This document shows, one piece after another, positions 50,379-62,639 of a DNA stretch of 64,000 nucleotides. The notes beneath the pieces were generated by a model that was not told the origin of the DNA, did no database searches, and saw nothing but the letters and a program-made list of their open reading frames with translations. The first letter of the stretch is position 1. Each line of letters starts with the position of its first letter. This DNA comes from Vanilla planifolia (lineage: Eukaryota > Streptophyta > Magnoliopsida > Asparagales > Orchidaceae): contig CM043870.1 of assembly GCA_023846275.1 (NCBI GenBank), forward strand, positions 16,414,385-16,478,384, read 5' to 3'. A program made the translations under genes and the position numbers.

Positions 50379-50393
50379 TGGCATTAGAGTGAG
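50379..50393 (+). other. Primer binding site of plus-strand copia element
   Basis: TGGCATTAGAGTGAG, a slightly decayed tRNA-Met-type site (TGGTATCAGAGC), five bases after the end of the 5' LTR. Confidence 0.8.
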
Positions 50394-53300
50394 GTTTCTA
50401 TCGAATGAGAAAAATTTTTAAGACAAGATCCTCATGGCTCTTTCATGTGTTGAGGATAATGTAATCTTATTTGAGGGAGCTTTATCACACTATCTGAGTT
50501 CAATGGTAAGTTTTATCTTTATTGGAAAAATCATATGCATTTACTTTTATAATTAGTTGATTTATAAAATTAGGATATTATTGAAACTATATTTGACTTT
50601 CTGACTAAGACCATTAATGATGAAAATGTGAGAAAATCAATAGTTGAACTCACTCCCAAGGAGAAACCTAGAGTTTAACTTAATTTTTATATTATGAATA
50701 TTTTATGTTTTGGTTTGGGTATTTTTGAATATAATTGAATCATAAATTTGAAAATGACACATGAGATTTGTTCTAAATTTTAAGTTACCTAGAAGGGTAC
50801 TTCTCAAATTAAAGAGATTAAAATTAATAATCTTGTTTATGATTATGAATTATTTTCAATAAATACATATAAGGGTATTAAGGTTATGTTTACATGATTT
50901 ATAAAATATTGTTAATGGTTTATCTAATCTTGACAAGGAGTTTTCTATTTGTGAACATATGAGAAAGATTCTTGGAGTACTTCCTTAACAATATGATCCA
51001 TTGGTAATGCCTTTGAAAGTAACAAAAAATATTTTGTCTATGTCACTAGAGGAGTTATTGGGTGAGCTCTTAACAAATAAAATTATGCTTGTAGGGATAA
51101 AAGATGAACTTCTGGCTAAAAAAGAAAGGAAAGAAAGGAAAAAAAGGAAGAAATAATAGCCCTTGTAATTGATTCTTCTATAGACTTAAATTTCTCCATC
51201 TCAAGTGAGATAGCTCTTATTTCTAAAGGTTTATATTGATTATATAACAAAGGAAATACAATTAAATGGTTTGGAAATAATAAGAAAAAAAAGGGAAAAG
51301 TTGTCTTCCCATGAAAACATAATTTGCTATGAATGCAAATTACTTAGGCATACAAGGCCCAATTTCCTTCAGTACAAGGAAAGAGTTAAAAGTTTCAAAA
51401 ATAGAAGAAGAATAATAAAACTATGATATGAAGATATCATGGGATGATTCAAATATTTCTTCTTTTAGTGATGAAGACAAGAAGAAGAGTTTGATTTGTC
51501 TTATGACAAAATACAGAAGTCTTATTACATCATTAGATGATGAGGTATATTCTTCTTCTTTCTTTTCAACTTCTTCTATGGATGATTATGAAGAATATTA
51601 TGTTAATGTTTATACCAAATACACAAAATTAGCTTGTAAATATCATAAATCGAAAGAAGAGAATGAATTTGTTTTGTTTGAGTGAACATTTGAATTAGGT
51701 TAATGCTAATTATTTACATGAGATTAAGACTGAGAGAGATGAAAAATTCTCAATTTTTATCAAATGTAAATACTTAGAGAATTAAATAATTTTATTAAAT
51801 TTACATGGTCATTACAGGACTTCTTTTCATGCGATTAGCTATACTAGAAATTCTACACATTCTATTGTTTTGAATGTAGTTTGTAATTATTACATAAGAG
51901 TTGGACATATTTCTTTTTATTATAAATTTAGAAATATTATTGAAAGTAATTTTTTTTTATTTTTATGGATTTTAAGGAATAGTTTAATTAATGATCAAGT
52001 TAAGATAAATGGACCTAAAAAGGTTTGGGTCTCAAAAATTAGTATTCGATTTGTTTTATAGGCATGCCTTCTTTTAAGGACTAAGGAAGGTATATTGTAC
52101 TTAGATAGTGGATACTTAAGATGCATGACTAGAGATACATCTTTATTCATCCACTTGAAGTGTTATAATGATGGTAAAGTTACTCTTAGCAATGACTCTA
52201 AGAAGAAAGTGATTAGAATAAGAACTGTAGGCTACTCACACGCTTTTATAAGAAAGGTCATTTTTATGTAAGATTGAAGATATAATCTTCTTAGTATTAG
52301 TTAATTAATGTGATTCTAATTATAATATTTTATTTGATAAAGGTAAATATATTATTAGTAAAGGTAATATTCCACTAATTATTGGATATAGAAAAGATAA
52401 TACGTATATTTTATTTGTGCACATGGTTAAGGATAGTGGTCTAGAATGCCTTACATGATATATTAATAATTACACCTATAGCATAGAAATTTTTGTCACT
52501 TAATAAAATCTTCTTTCAAAAGGCTTTAAAGTTTAACTTTGTTAAAGGTTTGCCAAACCTAAGTTCATCAAATGATAAATTTTGTGATCTATGTAGATTA
52601 AGAAAACAAACCAAAGAGTTTTAAATCAAGTGAAGTATTTCAAAAATTTGTAAGATTGATGAATTGACTATGAAAATGCATGAGTATAGGTTAGTCTCTT
52701 TTAGGAGTAATAATAGAGAAAAAATCAAGAATGAATTATTTGATAATTTTTGTAGCAAAAATAGAATTTCATATTTTTTCTTCACCTAGAACCCTCAATA
52801 ATGTATTATTGAGAGAAAGAATAAAACCTTGCAAGATGTCATAAGATATATACTTAATGAGTATAGTGTTCCAAAGTAATTTTAGATTGAGGTAGTTAAT
52901 ATTACCTATTATGTATTTAATAGAATAATATGTAGACCGTTGTTAAATATTTTCTCTTTTGAGTTACTTTATGATAAGAATCCCATGGTATCTTATTTTT
53001 ATGTGTTTGTATGTAAATATTTCATTTTAAATAATGAAAAAAGAGATTTAAATAAGTTTGATACTAAGTCTAATGATGTGATCTTTTTAAGATACTAGTA
53101 GATAATCTAGGATATCTTGTTGGAAGAGATAATCTATGCTAAATTTGATAAATATCTTGTTGAAGCATCCTATAGTCATAATCAAGATGACCATCTCGAT
53201 GAATTAGACGATTTAAGTCTTAGGGAAGAAAAACTAAAGGATGTACGTGAAGGCAATGAACCAATAAAAGAAGAAATTTAGATTAAGAAGCAATTGAGAC

Positions 53301-55104
53301 ATTCTAGGGATCATCTTAGTGAGTCTATCATAGAAGATGTAAGAGACAAAGTTAGGACTAGAAGCCCTTTTAATAATGCAACATTTGTATCTCATTTTAA
53401 ATTAGATTTTATAGAAAATATTTTTAAAGATAAGACTTGGACTGTTGTAATGAATGAAGAGTTGGTATAACTTAAGAAAAATCAAGTTTATAATCTTGTA
53501 CTTAGGCCAAATGATAAAATAATCATTAGTATAAAATAGATGTTAAAAAAAACTAGATATAAATGATAAAGTTATTAAGATTAGAGAGCTAAAATTATAG
53601 CCAATGATTATTGTTAGGTCAAAGGAGTAGATGTGAATGAAACATTTGTTCCTATAGCTAGACTTCAAGTAATTAGAATTTTATTTGCTCATACCACAAA
53701 AGACTTAAAATATATCAAATAAATGTTAAAGTATTTTTTTAAATAGATATACAAATGAAAAAGTGTATGTTGAATCACCCTCAAGATTTAAGATACATGA
53801 TAAGATAGATCATGTATACAAACTTAAGAAGACATTTTATAGTTTGAAGGAAGTTCCAAGGGTTGGTATGAAAGATTGTGCATTTTTTTTATCATCAAAT
53901 AGATTTTGTAAAGGCAAAATAGATAGTACTTTACTTATTCAAAATTTAGTTGAAAGTCAGTTAATATGTCAAATTTATGTGGATGACATAATTTTTGGAG
54001 CATCCAATAAAGAGATGTAAATGAAGTTTGCTAATTTAATGAAAAATGTGTTCGAAATGAGTATGATTGGAGAGTTATCCTTCTTCTTAGGACTTTAGGT
54101 TGAGCAAACAAGTGAAGAAATTTTTTTCCTCAATCTAATTATTTGATAGAATTGTTAAAGAAATTTAGTGATTAGATCATTATACAAAGGAAGACTCATA
54201 TTAGTACAAGCATTGTCATAGATAAAGATGAAGTTAGAAAGCCATTTGATACAAAATTATTTAGACAAATAATTAGATCAATGTTATATCTTAATATAAA
54301 TAGGCCTGATATTATGTTTAGTATAAGTTTGTGTTTGTGGTTTTAGGCTAGTCCATAGAAATCACACCTACAAGCATTCAAACATATCTTTAAATATCTT
54401 ATAAGTACTAAGACTCTAGATTTATAGTAGCTTAGATTTGAGTCTGGATTTGATTTAATAGCCTACACAGATGTTGAATTTGCTGGTAATGAGACTAATA
54501 GAAAGAGTATCTCTTATATGTGCCAACTAATTGGTGATTCACCAATTTTTTGGACAACTAAAAAAAAATTGTGACATTATCAACTATAGAGGTCAAGTAC
54601 ATTGCTATAAGTAGTTGTGCTACTCAAGTTCTATGGATTAAATTATAACTTTTAGATTATGGCTTATAATTTACCTAAATTCTAATCTTTTTGGATAATT
54701 CATGTGTAATTTTTTTATCTAAGGATCCTTTTTATCATTCAAGAATAAAATATTTAAATTTAAGATATTATTTTATTAGAGAGCATGTGTAGAAGAAAGT
54801 GATTTAGTTGTCATTTATTCCAACTTATGTCTCATTAGCTGATATTTTTATCAAGACTTAAGCTATCAAAGTATTTCATAGACTTAGAATACGATTAAGT
54901 GTAATTAACCCCTTTGAATGATTACAAAATGCTGGATAACTTAGTGTTAGAATTTAGTGGGAGTGTTAGCTTGAATTTAATGGGAGCATAGGTTATCAAA
55001 TAGGGTATCCAAAAATGTTGAATACTATATTACTTGGTTTGTTCATTAATATTATATTTTCTTTATTATTATACTTTCAATTCTAGCTTTAATTTTGTAA
55101 TCCT
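50394..55104 (+). mobile_element. Ty1/copia gag-pol interior (fossil)
   Basis: Parts in order: gag from about 50430 with a zinc-knuckle-like segment (CYECKLLRHTRPNF at 51325) and an acidic tail (51430-51680). Protease follows near 52092 (LYLDSGYLRCMTRDTSLF), then the pre-integrase/integrase region (about 52540-53000). Reverse transcriptase (QIYVDDIIFGASN near 53970) and RNase H (AYTDVEFAGNETNRKSISY near 54460, ending about 54900) complete it. The order gag-PR-IN-RT-RH is diagnostic of Ty1/copia. It has many breaks and is not a working element. The interior is nearly full length for the family. Confidence 0.9.
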
Positions 55105-55116
55105 TAAGGAAGAGAT
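55105..55116 (+). other. Polypurine tract of plus-strand copia element
   Basis: AAGGAAGAGAT directly before the TGTTGTG start of the 3' LTR. Confidence 0.75.
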
Positions 55117-56156
55117 TGTTGTGTCCTTTGATGTGATAATCAGAAAATGAAGCTAAATATTATTAATACCTTATTGAGCTTAATATTTGTTTAGTTAAAT
55201 CTCAAGGTATATTATAGTAGTTTGGGCTTATTGAAACATAAATTGTATCATATAAAGTAAATAAAAATTGAAGGCTTAACTTATTGATTTTGGAGCCAAA
55301 GACCTAGCACTTTGTGAAGTAGCTAATTCACAAATAACTATATTTATAAACATCTATATGGTTAGCATGTTAAACATTTATTTTTTTTTTGCAATTGTGG
55401 CATATAAGATCATCATGATTCATGTATATTTGAGTTAGTTTTTTTTTTGTGATGCATTAAGTTATATTTAATTTTTAAAATTAAGTCTTTTTAAACTTTA
55501 AAATATTATAATAAAAATGTATTTAATGAAAAATAAAATAACAATAATATATAAGTAAAACCTTTTTTATTTAAATATGCAACCTCTCTAGAAGTCAAAA
55601 GACGTGATTCAAATATGCAACCTCTCAGGGAATCGTAGGTTAGTGTGATTATAGGAGTTGTGGGTTCTTTGAATCCTTATTTATGTTGCTCTTTTTTATA
55701 ATTATTTTACATCATCTTGTTAACATCTACATCATTAATTAATTGTATCACTTTTGTTTGAAAGATTTAAACATGTAAGAATTTTCATATGTAGAAATTT
55801 TTATAAAAATTTGATTTTTCCTTCTAGCTAATTTTTATGGATTTTAGTTTCTCATTAGAGCATTAATTTGTAATTTGTTTACCCTTATTGACCTCTATAA
55901 AAGGGAGTGACCAGTGGAGACCTAATGGGTGATTAAGGGTGGATGTTGGCACAGGTTTTGGCCAAACTACCTAAACATCTTGGTACATCTCTTTTATTCT
56001 CAAGTAATTTCTTTTTAACAATATTCTTAAAAGCAAATTTTTATTTTTAAATGTAAATCTTTTTTTAATTCATTAGTTTTTTGAAATAAAAAAAATTTGT
56101 TAAATACATAATTCACCATCCCCTCTTATACATTTTACCTCACATGATTTGTATCA
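55117..56156 (+). mobile_element. 3' LTR of plus-strand Ty1/copia element
   Basis: About 1.04 kb, from TGTTGTGTCC to TTTGTATCA. It matches both ends of the 5' LTR, including the GTTAGCATGTTAAAC block, the TTTTTATTTTTAAATGTAAA block and the CCCTCTTATAC..TTTGCC/TTACCT end. No clear target-site duplication was seen: CTTAT before the 5' LTR, TTACT after this one. Confidence 0.85.
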
Positions 56157-56576
56157 TTACTTGCTGCACTATTTGAAACTAGGTCTTCACTCGATTCCAT
56201 TAAACCAAGGACCTTCTTGCTACAGCCTTTTAGTTTCATATAACCCAAGAACAGACTTTCTACATCCTTTGAATTTATGTCATCATAGGTTTCAAATATT
56301 ACATATCACTCAATTGTAATTTGGATCATCATTAATTTGCAAAATCAATTTTTTCCAAACTTTTCAAATGTGATAATGATCTTAAACCTTATAAGGATAT
56401 TTTTCAAATAGTTATCAGACCGTGTAATAAGTCATCTAATGGTCATTGAACCATCAACCCTTGATCAAATATATTCATCTGTATCTAGCCTTAGAATATG
56501 AGTATAGTGAGATGGTGATCAAACCATTTGACATGGATCTAATGATCATGATGAACCCATGCCTTATGAGGTTTGA
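56157..56576. other. Linker between two copia elements, unassigned
   Basis: No coding frame or repeat terminus recognised. It was checked for continuation of the minus-strand copia fragment that ends at 48325, and none was convincing. Confidence 0.5.
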
Positions 56577-58626
56577 TGTTGACAAAATAAAGTAATTATG
56601 AACTAATCTTGTGTGTGAAATGTGATGTGAAGATGGAGAAATTCATATAGAAGCATGGTAGACAAGGCTTGGTGGCTTTGCTCAAGGAAGATGGCTCAAC
56701 TTTCTTATGAAAGAGTCATAAGAAACAAACTTTAGGTGGAATGGCTGCCCATCCAGAGATTTTCATTTGATACATGAAATGGTTAGAATATCAAACCTTT
56801 TTTCAATACCTTATGACACATAGGATTGCATTCATTCATTTTTCTTATGTATTCCTTAAGGCTATACATCTTCCTTTAAACTTATGGATAATTACTAATT
56901 TAGATTTAGAATTCATATGTCCTCCTAACCATGATTAAGATTAACAATAATAAGGGGAGCAAAGAAATCATGTGGACATAAAACTTTGCATTTAATCTAA
57001 ATATTGTTAATACAAATGATGTCTCCTATCATATTTGTATGTTCAACTTCTTTACTATTTGTCTCAAGTTTAAGATATATTTTATTAACAACTTATATTT
57101 GTTTTTTGATACTAGTACAACAATTATTTTCAGTTAGATATATAAGGTATACATAATCGTGCATCGATGATATCCATTATTGTCTTGTTTGATATTGCTC
57201 ATCATTCTATATTCTAAAAAAACACTTTTATCATACAATATGAATGTTCATATCTTACTTGTATAATCCCATTTTCTCATAGAAAACTTAGATAGAATTT
57301 GGGAATAATTGTACCAAAATATATTGTACATATATGATCTTGTCACATAAGAGTATAATCCATATAAGTATAATATAGTAGTAAAAGTGGAAAACCTCCA
57401 TACAAATATGATGTACCAATCATACATGTATGAATTTATTATAACCTAAGAGCTTAAACTTGAACACCTTCTTACTAAAATGATATAATTATTGTACTAA
57501 TACAAAAAACCTAAAAACCCAAGAGCAACTAAACACAAAAAAGTTCATCATACACATATGATATTTTTATCAAATATACATTATCTTAAGATAACCTTAA
57601 ATGCACATAATTTTTAAGGGTAACATACTTGTACAATTCTCATGATCATCCAATATAAAACTTTAAAAACTTGAGAGAAATTTTAACATCGTGTGCTAAC
57701 ATGCATTATACAGTATGATGTCCATCACATACTTAGATGACATATTTTAATATCCAAATTAAGAGGGTTGTACTGGCACTTTATCAAGTGATAAGATCTT
57801 TCTTTGTATCATCCTGGTATGATTCTCTAGTCATACTTGTGTGATCAAAACCCATGAACTTTAATGATTAGCTAAACTCATTAAAAATATAATTTGAAGT
57901 CATTTTGCTTCTTAAATTTCTTCTTAATCATACAATAAGTATAATTAGAAAGATATTTATATTAAAAATGATCGATAAATTGATGTTTTCACTATCTTTG
58001 AGAAAAAAGCCAAATCCTCAACTTTGCTTGAATAATCTATTTTCATTGGAAAAAACTATTTTAATTGTTGTTGCTATTAGATTGTGGCATTGAAATCTCT
58101 ATAATACACTACTCATGTTTTGTAAGATTTTATTGTGCCATTTAGTAGTTATGCTAATTTGGATTATAAGTGAAAGGTGTAAATTTGTTGTATGTTCAAT
58201 TTTTCAATGTCTCAAACCTATTTTTCATTAGCTATTATTTTGTAATTCTTTTGAGTTTGTCTTTATGGATCCTTTAAGCCATAAATCCCCTTGTGGATCT
58301 TCTTATGCGAGATTACCCTTATTAGCTATGGCAAAAATGTAATGGTTTTGTTAGTACATGCCTAATCCTTGGACAAGAGGTGGATATAGGTCTTGGTCTT
58401 GGGTGAACCACCTAAAACTATTGTGTTTCTATTTTCTGTTAATTGCTTTTAATTGATTTACTTATCTCACAAATATATTTGAAAAATTAAACAAGAATTT
58501 CTATAAAAGATCATTTGAATAACTTGCTATACTAACATTAATCTAGCTTATATACATACCTTATTATTTTAAGATTTATTTTAAATTTAAAAAGGACAAA
58601 ATTCACTCTCCCTTTTATGGCTCACA
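56577..58626 (+). mobile_element. 5' LTR of a second plus-strand copia element
   Basis: It begins TGTTGACAAAATAAAG and ends in the ACTCTCCCTTTTATGGCTCACA block typical of Maximus/SIRE-like copia LTRs, 12 bases before a primer binding site. A stretch near 58370-58420 (GGACAAGAGGTGGATATAGG, then GTGAACCACCTAAAA) is a common landmark in U5 of these LTRs. No partner 3' LTR was found to the right. Confidence 0.6.
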
Positions 58627-58638
58627 AATTCTAACCAG

Positions 58639-58652
58639 TGGTGTCAAAATAG
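58639..58652 (+). other. Primer binding site of the second plus-strand copia element
   Basis: TGGTGTCAAAATAGG, a recognisable decayed tRNA-Met-type site right after the LTR end. Confidence 0.65.
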
Positions 58653-58689
58653 GTTGTATCAAAGGAAGCAATTCTTAAGAGAAGATCCA

Positions 58690-59920
58690 AAATGTTAACT
58701 TATTTGTTTTATGGTGAGTTGTATGCAACCTAGTTTAATATATGGATTGGCCTCCATTGTTTGTTGAAAAGCATTTTTTATTATGGAAAGACTCATTCAA
58801 AAATTTTATACTAAAAGAATACCATGATTTGTGAAATTTATTTGAACAACAATATGACATTCCTAGTGTGACAAATGTAAGGTCACGAATTATTGTTCAA
58901 TTAAATGCAAGAAGATTGAATATTTTGTATTGTCTTATATCTCAAGGTATTTGTTTGAAAATTTGCCACTTACATGTTTTGAGGTAATGCAAATGTTAGA
59001 TTATATAATGAAGAGAATCTTTAAACCTCTAATGAAAATAAGAAAGAAAAAGGAGAAAGTTGAAGAAAAGGAAGTAGGCTACAAGAAATCCAAATCCAAA
59101 CATCTTGGATAAAGGTGCACAACTTACTTCTTACTCATTTGATGCCTCTTTATCTATTTCAATCAATGATACTTTATTTTATTGCTTTGAAGAACTTGTA
59201 TAGGAGAATAAGAAATCGATTAACTTGTAAGCTACCTTGAGAAAGAATCGCAACATGTATGAGATCAATATACTTGAACTTTAGAAGTAATGTGATGCAC
59301 TTAAGGAAGAAAATGTGCCTTTGATTGAAAAAGATAAAATAAACATTTCTATATTTCAAGTTTGCAAACATCAAATAGAGCATTTGAGACAACATTGACC
59401 AAGAATTGTTCATGTAATAACTTGTTAAAATAAGAAAATGAACAACTTATACTAAAAAATAATAAGCTAAAAGAGAAGTTGATTGAGATTGCTTTAATTG
59501 AAAATGAAATTAAATCAACTTAAAGCATTATATTGTTGTTATTCTCATGCACAACTTCTTATTGCATCTTAAGCCCTTGGGAAGTGTAAAAGTAAGTGAA
59601 CTTATATTCATATGCAAGAACTATCTCTTATGACTTTCTTGCACACAATACATGCACACATTCCATCAAAGGTGTTATGCAATTATTGCTTAAGGTATGT
59701 CATGTGTCTTTTGAATGTTTGTTTAAGAAGTCCACTGTAACAAGGAAGACACTTTTTTTTGAAATAAAAGATACATTTACTTAACATGACCAAAAAATTA
59801 GGATAAAACTGTTTTTTTGTTTGTGTGATTTTCTATGATGGATACTAAGGTTAATGGAAGTCTCAAAGGATCCGAGTGCTAAAAAAGGCTTGTAGCTTCA
59901 TATTGGTCCCTAAATCCAAA
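58690..59920 (+). mobile_element. Copia gag fossil
   Basis: NARRLNILYCLIS near 58898 matches the copia gag middle domain. It is followed by a lysine/glutamate-rich stretch (59030-59110) and charged coiled-coil-like text (about 59240-59520) as in SIRE-type gags. Several breaks. No protease, integrase or reverse transcriptase of this element follows before the LINE at 60.5 kb. The stretch 59820-60500 is unassigned. Confidence 0.6.
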
Positions 59921-60529
59921 TGAATTTGCTATGATTAATATTAAGGTTAATGAAAGTTGCTTTGATAATGCCATTGGTGTTCTTGGATGCTCAACCTCTA
60001 GCAAGTTGAAGCCATTAGTCATTATTTTAAATTTTTTGGAATCTACAATGCCAAAGGGTTTTGTGCTTAGTGAAGAGTTATTTTTTAAGTGAAGATGTAG
60101 GAGTTCCTAGAGGGTGAGGTCAAGATTTTTCTTGACCATTTTGCACTTTTTGTGTAGCATAACTTGTAAATCTGTAATGTTTATGATGCCTTATAGCTGT
60201 TATTAATATCTTTTATTGTCTCAACCTTCTTTTTCCATGTAAGTTGGGCAAGTAAGCATATGTTGATTCAAACGTGATAATATGAGGTCTATACTTGAGA
60301 CTTTAGTACTTTATTAGTTATAAATGTTAGTTAAATTGGCAAAAATGACTTTTAGATGGTCAACAACATTGATAAGGGATTAGATAGCAAGTGATTGAAG
60401 AATTTTCTTAGAATATCTATATATTTGATTATAGTTTTTTCATTATGTATGTTATTCTTATATAAGGATACTGGATACCAACCAACTTGTTATGAGCCTT
60501 GCATAAGTTTTGTATTTGTTGTGGGTCAA

Positions 60530-62060
60530 AGTAATTAATTGAAGGTTCGCGCTAGCCAATTGATCTAGATAATTCGCCACTATATTTCTCTCCCTATTTA
60601 TATGCTAAAATTGAGTTCTATTGTAGTGCAACTACTTTATTTGTTTGAAGATACTAAGAATTCTCCATGGAATAGATACACAACCTTGCATCATGTATGG
60701 GGTAGTTTTGTAGTAAAATTCCACAATAAACTTTTGAATTCCTAATTCTTTGTAAAGTTACAACCATAGCGACATAGATATTCCTTTTGCTCCAATATTT
60801 GACTTGAAACCAATGAATGTGAAGAAAGCATTGATTGCTTAGCGAAAACAATCGTGAATAATCCCATCACAACCTACTAGACCTGGATAACCACAAGCTG
60901 ACCAAGCGACATTTAGTTTTAGAAACTTTGTGAGAGGTTTCCATTGTACAATTTGTAAGTTCCAACATTTAATCTTTGAGAAGAGAGGGGTAAGTTACAC
61001 CAATTAAGAATTTAATTTGGAAACTTGTGTAAAGGGAAGTATCAAAATATACTATTACTATTTGATAAAGCTTTATTAATCATGCTACTCATCGATGACT
61101 TTTGATCCTCAAATAATAATATATTATGAGCCTATCAAATATTCTAGCAAATAATTGAGGGAAATAGTCATACGACTTCATATTTTGTGGCTTTCATAGA
61201 GCTGCATCTCCACCAATGTTGTAACCTTTTGATGAATGCTGTCATGATTCCCACGTTGAATTTTCAAGTAGTTTGCACAAAAATTCCACACTCAATTTGA
61301 TCATGCACAACCCACAAAAGAATGTTAATGAATGACCATTTGGGTAGAGAGGACATTTGTCAGCTAGTTGGATATCAAGTTTAAAGAAAGGTGTCTAGGA
61401 AAGAGAACAAATTGTTGGTAATCCTCCATACTAATATAGAAGTTGATTCTAAATAATTTTCCTTGATTTAAAAAAAAATTCCTTTAAGCACTTCCCAAGA
61501 TGACTTAATTTTAAGTTTTCTATCTATAGCAAGCATCCAACAAGTGGAATTGATAGCTTAGGATTGCTTTAAGTATTCTAATGCCACTTGTTTGATCCCT
61601 TTTATGTGGTTCATAAATTGCCCTTTTTTATCAATAAGAATTTTTCTTTCATGAAGTGGGCCCATAGTGAGTTGGAGTTGTGAGCCTTCTAATTTGAGCT
61701 TCCTTAAATGCAAACCATTTTCTTTAAAGGGTTGGCTTGATTTGCTCCAATTGGCACAATGATGCTTGTGATTATGTTCTAAGTCTCCCTACTGAAAATT
61801 ATTCATAATTTTTTCAATTCTTTATAGGATTTTTTGTGGAAGACAAGAGACCATCAAAGAGTGCATTGGAAATAAAACAAGCATATGTTTAATGAGAATA
61901 AACCTTTTCTCCCATGGAGAGCAAATCTTTCTTCCATTCCTCATTGGAAGTAAATTAATTATGCTATTGGTTGCATAAAATATGGAACTTTGCTGAATTT
62001 CAATTGTGTTATAAAATTTCACCCTAACTTTTAGTTGAATTTAGAACCCACACAAGCTTT
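60530..62060 (-). mobile_element. 5'-truncated L1-type LINE with RNase H
   Basis: On the minus strand the end of an L1 reverse transcriptase is readable at about 61925-61820 (KICSPWEKRFILIKHML, then LPQKIL), where the family has LSFGGKxxLIKHVL. The zinc-finger-like RVT region follows to about 61200. An RNase H domain lies at about 60940-60845 (FLKLNVAWSACGYPGLVG, then DGIIHDC), against family text LNVDGSxxGNPGxxGxGGIIRD. The first catalytic Asp of the RNase H (DG) reads AW here, so this domain is inactive. Stops and frame changes interrupt the rest. The endonuclease and the start of the reverse transcriptase are absent, as expected for 5' truncation. Confidence 0.8.
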
Positions 62061-62639
62061 ATTATGGATTTAGCTAAAGCATTTCCCTATTCATTTTTTC
62101 AACAAGTAGGCACTTTACTTGATCACTTCAACAATTAGAAATTCACTTAAATTAGATGCTACAACAATAAATTTATCTAGAATGCTTATTATTAGATTTA
62201 TGTTGAGGTAAACTTGACAAAAGTTCTCTCTACTTCAATAAGAATAATAAAAAAAATAAGAACAAAACAACAATTTTAGGAAAAAAGTAACTTAGGACAA
62301 CCTTCCAATATGTTGTGAGGGATGTACAAAACAAAAGCATTCCTTACAACAATGTAAATAAAAGAAGAATAACAAAGCTCCCATTGTAAGGCTAGGTGAG
62401 AAATTGTTGCACCAAGTACCTCCTATCACAATCCTTCCACAAATACTTATAAATGAAGAGGCTTTTGAGACACAAAAAGCTCTAGACATTAAGGATAACT
62501 TACTAAGATAGTCTTCAAATGTAACAATGAATAGGGATTTGATTGCTAGCTTTCCTAATCCTCTATAATAGGAAATTTCTATGTAGAATAAAGGTAATAT
62601 TGACATTTCCCATTGATTCACTAAGGTGTGAATTCAGGC
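62061..62639. other. Linker between LINE and gypsy fragment, unassigned
   Basis: It probably holds the non-coding tail of the neighbouring gypsy element. The 109-codon open frame at 62292-62621 has no recognisable domain. Confidence 0.45.

Noticed and set aside
48321-56162. Target-site duplication for the plus-strand copia element
   Set aside because: CTTAT before the 5' LTR and TTACT after the 3' LTR do not match convincingly at any nearby offset.
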